A stretch of 54,334 bases of DNA from a bacterium. GTDB lineage: Bacteria > RBG-13-66-14 > B26-G2 > WVWN01. Every line of letters begins with the position of its first letter. Positions within the stretch are counted from its first letter, which is position 1. The DNA is taken from positions 1-54,334 of the forward strand of contig DATKVX010000063.1 of assembly GCA_035529855.1 (NCBI GenBank). The letters run 5' to 3'. A model generated the notes under the pieces. It ran no database searches and had not been told where the DNA came from. It was given only the letters and a program-made list of their open reading frames with translations. Positions 46,937-54,334 of the stretch are shown one piece after another. The translations under genes and the position numbers were made by a program.

Positions 46937-48895
46937 TTATTCCGCCGCGGATAGTTCGTACACGTCGTTCAGCGGGTCCCGGTATACAGATTTATTGTAT
47001 TTTTCGATGAACTCGTAGAAGGCGTTCTTGGTATGTTTGCTGTAGTAAGGCCAAGCCTTCTTCTCGAACATATGGAAGATGTGTACGTGCGTTATACCCC
47101 ACCGACGAGCGAGCTCGTAAAGCCCCGCGGCGTCGGCGCCTTTCTCCGCCGCCAATAAAAACGCCGAGGTTTCAAAGAAAGAATCGTACACGGCCTCTCG
47201 CTCGAGGTATAGGGTGTGGTTCGTAAATATCATCAGGACCTTGGCATCCGGCGGCGTTTTCTCGTTAATAAACTTTTGCGCGAGGTAGAAGCCGCACTTG
47301 GTTTCCAAGAACCGTTCCCGACTTTCCCCCGCGAGGTAGTCGAACCCCTCCAGCGTATGTAAGACGCCGCCCACGTTGTACGCCAAACCGGTAAATATTA
47401 TAAGGACGACGACGCCCGCGCGCCACACGCCCCGGGCGGCCGCGCCCCACGCCCGTTCGACGGCCGCTAACGAGCCGGCGGCGACGACGGCCAGCGCGGC
47501 GAGGCCGCCGTCTAAAAAGCGAAGCTGCTGCGGCCCCAACGACCAACACGCCACGAACGCCCACGCGAACGCGACGAGCCGGCCCGCGCGCCGGAACGCC
47601 AACGCCGCCACCGCGGCCAGCGGCAAAAGGTACGGCAAATACAGGCCGGCGAAATATCCGTAATCGAAATCCGCCCTAACCGAGATCCGGTACGGCAGCA
47701 GCAGGTAGTCGCACCAGCTCCTGCCGGCCCCCATGCCGTGCTGCCACAAGACGAGGTGTTCCGCCTGCACCCGCGAGAAATCGCGGCCTCCCAGAACATC
47801 GTAAAAAAGCGGAAACAGAGGGCTCCCCCTCTCGACGTACGCTTTGACGAGCCACGGCACGACGAACGCAAACCCGACCGCCAGTATGACCGCGGCGTCG
47901 CGCCACCGGAGGCGCCGGCGGACGAGGTCATAAATTAAAATCGGCGTAAACGCGCCCAGAACGTAAATCGACGTATACTTGACCGCGAGCGCCGCGCCCA
48001 AAAATATCCCGACCGCCAAAGCACGCCGCGGCGGCCTCGCGTCGCCGGCGAGCCCCGGCAAGAAGTACGCGTACAGCGCGGCGACGACGTACAACATCAG
48101 AAAATGGTCCACGTGCGCCCCGGGCATAACGACGAAGAATACGGGCGTAAAGAACACCAGGAACGCCGCCGCCGCGGCGTAAAACTGCGGCAGCCAGAAC
48201 CGCGCGAGCCGGTATACGAGGGCGACGACGACCAGCGACGCGGCGAAGTACGAGGCATTAGCGCACGTCAACCCGTCCCACAACATCCCCCACAGGTAAA
48301 ACATCGTCGCTCCCAACGGCATCGACGAATAGGTGTTGTACGGGAGATAGATAAAGCCGTGCGCCGCCGCGTACTTTTCGGGCACGGCCAGGTGGTACGT
48401 GAGCGCGTCCCAGTACAACGGCGGCTGCACCGCGGCCAGGGCGAGCGGAAACGCCAGCAAGCCGGCGAAGAATATCCAGGCCGCCGGCCCCGGCTCGAGC
48501 TCCGCAAGCCAACGCCGGGCGCGCGTCGGCGCGGCCCGAAGACGCCGCGCCCACGGATAGAAGCCGAGCACCAGGACCGCGATTACAACCGCTTTGACTA
48601 TAAAACCGTACGCCAGATGGACCGCCGCGAGGCCGAAGGCCGCCAGGCTGAAAACGACCGCGCCGGCCGCTATCGCCAACTCGGGCGGGATTTCGGGAGG
48701 ATAGCGCAATAATTTCAATACCGCTTTGCCGGCGAAGTACGCGGCGAGCCACAGCGCGCCGAAGAGAAGCAGGTGCCACATCTTCGGCAACAGCGCACCG
48801 ACCATATTGCGGTAAATGTGGGGCACGACGGCGTTTAACGCCAGGAACGGGCCGGCCGCGACAACCGCCACGACGAGCCACAAGTACTTCCTCAC
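46937..48895 (-). CDS. GT-C membrane glycosyltransferase, tandem copy 1
   Basis: 652 residues with about ten to twelve membrane helices in the first 520 residues and a C-terminal soluble part of about 130. It resembles the PMT/ArnT-like GT-C fold: a periplasmic loop with YWDALTYHLAVPEKY near residue 160 carrying the catalytic-type Asp, and later PFRLLWYDxx-like helices are diverged. It would move a sugar from a polyprenyl carrier to a surface acceptor. GTG start overlaps the TGA of copy 2 (GTGA), with GGAGG upstream. It shares long identical DNA stretches with copy 2. Confidence 0.8.
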   Translation of the reverse strand: MRKYLWLVVAVVAAGPFLALNAVVPHIYRNMVGALLPKMWHLLLFGALWLAAYFAGKAVLKLLRYPPEIPPELAIAAGAVVFSLAAFGLAAVHLAYGFIVKAVVIAVLVLGFYPWARRLRAAPTRARRWLAELEPGPAAWIFFAGLLAFPLALAAVQPPLYWDALTYHLAVPEKYAAAHGFIYLPYNTYSSMPLGATMFYLWGMLWDGLTCANASYFAASLVVVALVYRLARFWLPQFYAAAAAFLVFFTPVFFVVMPGAHVDHFLMLYVVAALYAYFLPGLAGDARPPRRALAVGIFLGAALAVKYTSIYVLGAFTPILIYDLVRRRLRWRDAAVILAVGFAFVVPWLVKAYVERGSPLFPLFYDVLGGRDFSRVQAEHLVLWQHGMGAGRSWCDYLLLPYRISVRADFDYGYFAGLYLPYLLPLAAVAALAFRRAGRLVAFAWAFVACWSLGPQQLRFLDGGLAALAVVAAGSLAAVERAWGAAARGVWRAGVVVLIIFTGLAYNVGGVLHTLEGFDYLAGESRERFLETKCGFYLAQKFINEKTPPDAKVLMIFTNHTLYLEREAVYDSFFETSAFLLAAEKGADAAGLYELARRWGITHVHIFHMFEKKAWPYYSKHTKNAFYEFIEKYNKSVYRDPLNDVYELSAAE

Positions 48896-50865
48896 CGTTC
48901 GCCTCCGACTAGTTCGTACACTTCGTTAAGGCGGTCCTGGTATATCAAAACGCCGTACCGTCGCACGAAGTCGTAAAAAACGTCGCGCGCGCGCGGCGCG
49001 TAGTAAGGCCAAACTTTGGGCTCGAACGAGTGGTAAATATGAACGTACCCGCACCCCCACTCCCGCGCCAGCGCGTACAGCTCGGCGCCGTCCTTCGCCT
49101 TCTCCGCCGCGAGGAGCAACGCCGACGCCTCGAGGAACGAGTCGTACGCCGCGTCGCGCTCCAGGTACAACGTGTGATTGGTGAATACCATTAAGACCTT
49201 GGCGTCCGGCGCGAGCTCTTTATTGATGAACTCCTGGGCCGCGAAGAAGCCGACGCGGGTGCGTAAAAACTTGTCGCGGTCCGGGGCGAATAAATACGTG
49301 TAGTTGGCCGTCGCGCTTAGTAAAGCGCCCGCGAAAAAGGGAACGCTGACCAAATACAGGCCGACGATTATAAACGACCGCCAAAGCCGTCGCGGCCAGC
49401 CGCCCCATCGCCCTTCCGCGGCGGCGAGGACCCCCGCCGCGGCGGCCGCCAACGCCGGGAGCGCGGCGCCGAGGAAACGAAGCTGCTGCGGCCCGAAAAA
49501 CCACGCTACAAGGTATAACCAACCGTACGCCACCAGGCGCCCCCCGCGCCTGAAAAACAAGGCCGCCAAGGCCGCCAGCGGCAGCAAGAACGGCAGATAT
49601 ATGCCGGAGAATTCTTTGTACCCAACGTCCGCTTCGACCGAAACGCGGTACGGCAAGAGGATTAAATCCATAATCCCCCGCCCCTTCCCCATACCGAATT
49701 GCCACGCCATCAGGCGTTCGGCCTGCTCCGCCGTAAAGCCCCGGCCCCCCAAAAGATCGTAGAACAGCGGGAAAACCGGGCTGCCGCGCTCTACCAACGC
49801 CTTGACCAGCCACGGCAAGACCATTACTAACGCGACGGCCGCCGCCTTCACAACCCAGGACGGCCGGACCCGCTTCCTTATTACGTCATATACCCAGATA
49901 GGCACGAACGCGGCGACGACGGCGTACGCCGAGTACTTCACCGCCAGCGCCGCGCCTACGAATATCCCCAGCGCGAGCCACGCCCGCTTCGGCGCCGCTT
50001 CCCCGCCCCCAGCCCATTTAAAATAAACATAGAGCGCCGCGACCGTAAACAGGATCTGGAAGTGGTCGTTGTGCGCGCCGCCGATGACCACCATCACCGG
50101 CGACGTCAGCATTACGAAGGCGCTCGCCAACGCCGCATAAAACTGGCTCAGCCAAATACGCGCCAGCCGGTACGTCAACGACAAGGCCAGTACGGTCGCG
50201 ACGAGGTGGGAAGCCTTGGCCGTAATAAGGCCGTCCCACAAATAGGGCCACAGATAGAACAGCGAGCCCCCCATCGGCATCGACGCGTACACGTTATACG
50301 GCATATAAATAAAACCGTGAGCGTCGGCGTACGCCTTCGGCACGGCCAGGTGGTACGTGAGCGCGTCCCAGTAAAACGCCGGTACGGCCGCGTTAAGCGC
50401 GATCGGCAGCGCCAGCGCCGCGGTCCCGACGACCAACGCCGCCGACGACGTCTCCATCTCGGCCAGCCACCGCCTTACCCTTCCGGGAACGCGCGCGAGC
50501 TCTTTCCTCAAAAGAACTACGCCCGCCGCCGCCGCTATGATTACCAGCGCTTTCGCCAACCAACCGTACGCCAGGCCGACGGCGCATAACCCAAACGCCG
50601 ATACGACCGCCGCCGCGACGCCTAACGCCCATACGAGGTCCGGCGGCCACGCCGAACGCCCGAATAGTAACTTCACGGCGCCCCGCCCTAATGCGTACAC
50701 CGCCAACCAGAAAACGAGGAAGAGCGCGAGATGCCACAACTTGCCGGCGAGTACGTCGAAAGCGTTGAGCCCCTCCCGCGGCGCCGCGACGCTCAACGCC
50801 ACGAATAACGCGCAAACGGCCACCACGGCCGCTAACGGCAACGCCCTCTTTACGTCAAAATCCAT
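48892..50865 (-). CDS. GT-C membrane glycosyltransferase, tandem copy 2
   Basis: 657 residues, paralogous to its neighbours over the full length: FYWDALTYHLAVPKAYADAH and WDGLITAKASHLVATVLALS match copies 1 and 3, and the C-terminal YDSFLEASALLLAAEKAKDG segment is shared. Same topology and probable lipid-linked sugar transferase role. It is the middle gene; ATG 50865 is 21 bases after the copy-3 stop, with GGAAGG in the gap. Confidence 0.8.
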   Translation of the reverse strand: MDFDVKRALPLAAVVAVCALFVALSVAAPREGLNAFDVLAGKLWHLALFLVFWLAVYALGRGAVKLLFGRSAWPPDLVWALGVAAAVVSAFGLCAVGLAYGWLAKALVIIAAAAGVVLLRKELARVPGRVRRWLAEMETSSAALVVGTAALALPIALNAAVPAFYWDALTYHLAVPKAYADAHGFIYMPYNVYASMPMGGSLFYLWPYLWDGLITAKASHLVATVLALSLTYRLARIWLSQFYAALASAFVMLTSPVMVVIGGAHNDHFQILFTVAALYVYFKWAGGGEAAPKRAWLALGIFVGAALAVKYSAYAVVAAFVPIWVYDVIRKRVRPSWVVKAAAVALVMVLPWLVKALVERGSPVFPLFYDLLGGRGFTAEQAERLMAWQFGMGKGRGIMDLILLPYRVSVEADVGYKEFSGIYLPFLLPLAALAALFFRRGGRLVAYGWLYLVAWFFGPQQLRFLGAALPALAAAAAGVLAAAEGRWGGWPRRLWRSFIIVGLYLVSVPFFAGALLSATANYTYLFAPDRDKFLRTRVGFFAAQEFINKELAPDAKVLMVFTNHTLYLERDAAYDSFLEASALLLAAEKAKDGAELYALAREWGCGYVHIYHSFEPKVWPYYAPRARDVFYDFVRRYGVLIYQDRLNEVYELVGGER

Positions 50866-50886
50866 AAATACCGGCCTTCCGGCCGC

Positions 50887-52848
50887 CTATATCAACTCGT
50901 AAACCTTACCGTAAGGGTCCTCGTACAACACGACGCCGAAGCGGGATGCGAACGCGTGCACCCGTTCGACCGCCTCCGCCGAATAAAACCCCTCGAGCCG
51001 CGGTTCGCCGTACTGGTAAACGTGGATGTGCGTCACGCCCCAGCTCCGGACGAGGTCGTAAAGCTCGGCCTCGTCGCGGGTCTTCTCCGCGGCCAGTAGT
51101 AGCGCGGACGCGTTTAAAAACGAGTCATACGCGGTAGGCCGCTCGAGGTACAGCGTCTGGTTATAATATAGAAGTAAAACCTTCGCATCCGACGGTAATT
51201 GCTCGTTCATAAACTCCTGCGCCCGGTAGAAGGCGACCCACCGGCGCAGGAACTCCCGTTGAGGCATACCGCCCAAATAAAGGTGACGCGGCAACATGGC
51301 GAAATCCGCGGGCCCGACCGTGACCGCCGCTACGAAAATAACGGCCGCCGCGACTACCGCTCGCGACGCTCTCCTCACCCAAGTAGTATACGCGCCGTCC
51401 GCAACGCCGAGGGCCCCGGCCGCGGCGATCGCAAGCGCCGGAAGCGCGCCGTCCAGAAACCTCAATTGCTGCGGCCCGAAAGCCCAGGCCGCGAGGTAAA
51501 TCCAACCGAACGCTACGACTCGACCTCCCCGGCGGAAAAAGACCGCTCCCAACGCCGCCAGCGGAAGTAGAAACGGCAAATATTTACCGGCGAAGTCCTC
51601 GTACATCGCGCCGGCCTGAACCGATATCCGGTACGGTAACAGTACGTAGTCTAAGAAACCCCGGCCCCGCCCCATACCCGTTAGCCAGGACGCGACCCGT
51701 CCCGCCTGCTCCGGCGTAAAACCGCGGCCGCCGAAAAAGTCGTAACAAACGGGGAAAACCGGGTTGCCCTGTTCGACGTACGCTTTGGCCAACCAAGGTA
51801 TGAAAACCGCGACGGCAACGGCGAATATAATAACGCCGTCGCGGAGCCGCACCCGCTTCCGCGAAATATCGTAGAAGAAAATTACCGCGAGAGCCGCCAA
51901 CGCGGCGACGGCCGAATATTTCACGGCGAGCGCCGCGCCCACGAACAGGCCGGCGGATACGCAGCGGCGCGCCCTCGCTCGCGGTCCGGTTTCTTCGATT
52001 TTAAAATATTCGTAAAGGGCGGCGACTACGAATAAAACGAGGAAGTGGTCGTTTTGGGCACCGCCCATTGAAATAAAAACGACCGGCGTCAGGATTACGA
52101 AAGCCCCGGCCAGCGCGGCGTAGAATTGGCTAAGCCAGCGCCGCGCGAGGCGATAGGTCAACGAGACCGCGAGCAACGTCGCGACGAGGTGGCAAGCGTT
52201 GGCGGCGATAAGGCCGTCCCACAAGTAAGGCCAGAGGTAAAACAGCGACCCTCCCAGCGGCATAGAGGCGTAGGCGTTATACGCGAGGTACGTGAACCCG
52301 TGCGCGGCCGCGTACGCCTTGGGAACGGCGAGGTGGTACACCAACGCGTCGACGTACGTGGGAGGGTGGGCCGCGGTCAGCGCTACCGGCGCCGCGAGCA
52401 CCGCAACCCCCGCAACGAGCGCCGCGGTGGATAACCCCAAATCGCCGAGCCACTTCCTAAACCGTCCCGGCGCGCGGCCGAATTCGCCCCGTAAAATCGC
52501 GACCCCCGCGACCGCAGCCGAGATTATGAAGCCCCGCGCAACCCAAACGTACGCCAACCGGACCGCGCACATAAGGAACGCCAAGGCCACGAATGCCACC
52601 ACGCCGAAGGCTACGGCGATTTCCGGAGGTCCGGCCGAACGACCGAGGACGAGCTTTTGGACGCCGCGGCCTACGGCGTATACCGCTAACCAGAAAAAAA
52701 GGAACAGGCCCAGGTGCCACAACTTACCCAGGACGACGACGAACACGCTCGATTCCCCGGGGGAATATCTCGCGTATAATAAAACAAACGCCGTTCCCGC
52801 GGCGGCCACGGCCGCGGCGGCGAGAACCGCTTTGACGGTTTGCCGCAT
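50887..52848 (-). CDS. GT-C membrane glycosyltransferase, tandem copy 3 (first transcribed)
   Basis: 653 residues, first gene of the triplet on the minus strand. The loop reads TYVDALVYHLAVPKAYAAAH, so the Asp is kept but Trp and Thr of the other copies are changed. The central helices and the C-terminal soluble segment (KVLLLYYNQTLYLERPTAYD) follow the same plan. ATG 52848 has no clear Shine-Dalgarno; the preceding terminator at 52887-52912 suggests a separate transcript from the receptor gene. Confidence 0.8.
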   Translation of the reverse strand: MRQTVKAVLAAAAVAAAGTAFVLLYARYSPGESSVFVVVLGKLWHLGLFLFFWLAVYAVGRGVQKLVLGRSAGPPEIAVAFGVVAFVALAFLMCAVRLAYVWVARGFIISAAVAGVAILRGEFGRAPGRFRKWLGDLGLSTAALVAGVAVLAAPVALTAAHPPTYVDALVYHLAVPKAYAAAHGFTYLAYNAYASMPLGGSLFYLWPYLWDGLIAANACHLVATLLAVSLTYRLARRWLSQFYAALAGAFVILTPVVFISMGGAQNDHFLVLFVVAALYEYFKIEETGPRARARRCVSAGLFVGAALAVKYSAVAALAALAVIFFYDISRKRVRLRDGVIIFAVAVAVFIPWLAKAYVEQGNPVFPVCYDFFGGRGFTPEQAGRVASWLTGMGRGRGFLDYVLLPYRISVQAGAMYEDFAGKYLPFLLPLAALGAVFFRRGGRVVAFGWIYLAAWAFGPQQLRFLDGALPALAIAAAGALGVADGAYTTWVRRASRAVVAAAVIFVAAVTVGPADFAMLPRHLYLGGMPQREFLRRWVAFYRAQEFMNEQLPSDAKVLLLYYNQTLYLERPTAYDSFLNASALLLAAEKTRDEAELYDLVRSWGVTHIHVYQYGEPRLEGFYSAEAVERVHAFASRFGVVLYEDPYGKVYELI

Positions 52849-52886
52849 CGCCGAACATATTAAAATAGAATACGCCTAGCCGCTAC

Positions 52887-52912
52887 AAAAAAGCCGGCCC
52901 GCAGGCCGGCTT
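52887..52912 (-). terminator. terminator of the TonB-dependent receptor gene
   Basis: 9-bp stem AAGCCGGCC / GGCCGGCTT (52891-52899, 52904-52912) with a CGCA loop, followed on the minus strand by six T. Confidence 0.9.
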
Positions 52913-52929
52913 CACGTCAATCCCCCCCG

Positions 52930-54334
52930 CTACAACGTAACCGTTACGCCTCCGTACAAAGTACGGCCCGGCATCGGGTAATCGTAAATCGTCTGGTACG
53001 TCTTATCGGCCAAGTTTTTACCGGCGACGTAGACCTCCGCGTAATAAACCTTGAAGGCCAGCCGCGCGTTCAGAAGCGCGTACGCGTCCAGCCAGACCTT
53101 GAACGGCTCGAACGTTACCGGGTCGTAGTCGGTATACTGCTGCCGGCCTACCAGTTCCGTCGAAACCGACGGCGTCAGCGCGAACGCGCCGTCGCCGAAG
53201 TCGTGCCGGTAGCGCAACTCGGCGAACTCGGTATGTACCGGCCTATAGTCCAGCTGCTCGTCCGTCTCCCTATCTTTGGTCTGGAGGAAGGTGGCCGTCG
53301 CGTCGAGCTGCAGCCCCCGCAGCGAGGGCAGCGGCGCCGCCCGGAAGCCGACCTCGCCGCCGCGTATGAACGCCCGGGAGACGTTGTCCGGCGGCCAACC
53401 GCTTATCAGGTCGTCGTAATTAGAATAGAAGTAAATCACGTCGACTTTAAAATAAGGGCCCCACCGCAACGTCGGCCCGGCCTCGTATGACCAGCAGTAC
53501 TCCGGCTTAAGGTCCGGGTTGCCGGGGCCGTAACCAGTGTCCGGCCAGAAGAGCTCGTCGAAGGTAGGCGCCCGGAAGCCCCGCCCCCCCGACGCGCGCG
53601 CGCTCACGTAATCGTTAAAGCGGTACTTTAGGCCGAGGCGCGGCGAAACGGCGTCGCCGTAAATCCCGGAGGAATCGTAACGGACCCCGAAAACGGTCGT
53701 CAACTCGTCGAAGCGTAGGTCCTCTTGGCCGAAAACGGCCCACGTCATCCCCACGCGTTTGCCTATCGCCGTGCTGTCGGTCGCCTCTCTCTCGCATTCA
53801 CCGCCGAGGGCGCCTCGATTCCAAGACGTTATTTGGCGGAAGACGACGCCCCGGCCGCCGACGGCGCCGTTGCGGTGCGTATCGTCCACGGGTGGTATCG
53901 GAGCCGGGTCGACGTAGTGTCGTTTCTGGTTTTTACCGTAAACGCGCCCTTCCGCAGACCACCCTTCGCCTAACGCCCCGTCGAAACCTACGTTCACACT
54001 GGCGAAGTCGTCATCCTGCCGCGCCGACGGCGACGGGAACGACAGCGACCCGGGAACTCCCAACTCGGAGGTTTGATATTGGCCGCGGGCCGACAAGGTC
54101 GCCTCCTCGGTTACCGCGTAAGAGAGTTTGAGGTGCCCGCCTTCGCCTTCGTAATCGTCGTTTCCGCGGAAGCCGTCGGAACGACGGTAATTACCGCCGC
54201 CGGTCACGCCGATCCTGCCGAAAGGCACCCCCGCCTCGACCGCGGTCCCGACGCCGTTGTAAGTGCCGTACCTGCCGCCGAACGTCACCGTCGGCTCGGC
54301 CGGCACGCCGCGCGTAATGACGTTCACGACGCCC
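52930..54334 (-). CDS. TonB-dependent receptor, C-terminal part (5' end outside window)
   Basis: The frame is open at the window edge and begins GVVNVITRG, the end of the plug domain of a BtuB/vitamin-B12-type TonB receptor. The rest is the 22-strand barrel: FGGRYGTYNGVGTAVEAG, ASGGRGFRAPTFDELFWPDT (the classic barrel motif), YAEVYVAGKNLADKTYQTIY, and a final TLYGGVTVTL. It imports a siderophore, cobalamin or similar ligand through the outer membrane with TonB energy; the ligand is unknown. It demonstrates an outer membrane in this organism. The C-terminal residue is Leu rather than Phe. Confidence 0.95.
   Translation of the reverse strand, partial: GVVNVITRGVPAEPTVTFGGRYGTYNGVGTAVEAGVPFGRIGVTGGGNYRRSDGFRGNDDYEGEGGHLKLSYAVTEEATLSARGQYQTSELGVPGSLSFPSPSARQDDDFASVNVGFDGALGEGWSAEGRVYGKNQKRHYVDPAPIPPVDDTHRNGAVGGRGVVFRQITSWNRGALGGECEREATDSTAIGKRVGMTWAVFGQEDLRFDELTTVFGVRYDSSGIYGDAVSPRLGLKYRFNDYVSARASGGRGFRAPTFDELFWPDTGYGPGNPDLKPEYCWSYEAGPTLRWGPYFKVDVIYFYSNYDDLISGWPPDNVSRAFIRGGEVGFRAAPLPSLRGLQLDATATFLQTKDRETDEQLDYRPVHTEFAELRYRHDFGDGAFALTPSVSTELVGRQQYTDYDPVTFEPFKVWLDAYALLNARLAFKVYYAEVYVAGKNLADKTYQTIYDYPMPGRTLYGGVTVTL

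Overview
This window reads as chromosome of an uncultured, deep-branching bacterium with a Gram-negative type envelope. The evidence is a TonB-dependent receptor, several lipoproteins with lipoboxes, an alpha-2-macroglobulin-like protein, an AsmA/DUF748-like protein and a beta-barrel candidate. The DNA is GC-rich with ordinary genetic-code usage: TGA, TAA and TAG all serve as stops. The short epsilon subunit of the ATP synthase and the ResB/CcsA cytochrome c assembly route recall the Bacteroidetes/Chlorobi/candidate-phylum part of the tree, but no single gene here fixes the phylum. No rRNA, tRNA, CRISPR array, transposase or phage gene was seen.

Layout. (1) 1-2616: 3' part of uvrA and its terminator, on the plus strand. 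(2) 2633-15211: a minus-strand run starting from a consensus promoter at 15183-15211: yqhQ, prfA, prmC, a large GH123/DUF4091-like lipoprotein, rdgB, a sugar nucleotidyltransferase and the alpha-2-macroglobulin lipoprotein. A creatininase-family enzyme follows the terminator. (3) 15408-30616: a bioenergetic superoperon on the minus strand. The order is atpZ-atpI-atpB-atpE-atpF-atpH-atpA-(lipoprotein)-atpG-(small protein)-(CarboxypepD_reg/beta-barrel protein)-atpD-(GNAT fusion)-atpC, then a polyprenyl diphosphate synthase, ResB, a large CcsA-like protein and a membrane-anchored TPR protein. Four unrelated genes are embedded among the F1 subunit genes, several with overlapping stop/start codons. 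(4) 30641-34754: a secreted beta-helix gene carrying an in-frame TGA, a TM-helix (MscS-like) protein, and an amino-acid permease fused to universal stress domains. (5) 34821-41290: AsmA-like protein, uvrC and a GT2 glycosyltransferase in one operon; a split transketolase in another; then an intergenic stretch with a CCG repeat. (6) 41323-44255: a small two-helix membrane protein, a lipoprotein with an ethylbenzene-dehydrogenase-like haem-binding domain, and a PQQ-type beta-propeller that may be leaderless. (7) 44334-45247: a short plus-strand operon of a stand-alone cyclic-nucleotide-binding domain and an HU-like protein. (8) 45266-54334: ATP-dependent PEP carboxykinase, three tandem paralogous GT-C membrane glycosyltransferases and a TonB-dependent receptor cut by the window edge.

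How the genes fit together. The superoperon links ATP synthase, isoprenoid (probably quinone) tail synthesis and cytochrome c maturation, so it looks like a respiratory energy-conservation locus. The envelope genes suggest a cell that modifies surface glycans and defends or remodels its periplasm. The most unusual observation is the beta-helix gene at 30691-31449. An in-frame TGA creates a Cys-Pro-Gly-stop motif, and the reading frame continues for 71 more codons with a typical beta-helix C-terminus. A stem-loop sits at the position expected of a bacterial SECIS element. It may be a selenoprotein, another recoding event, a nonsense mutation or an assembly error.
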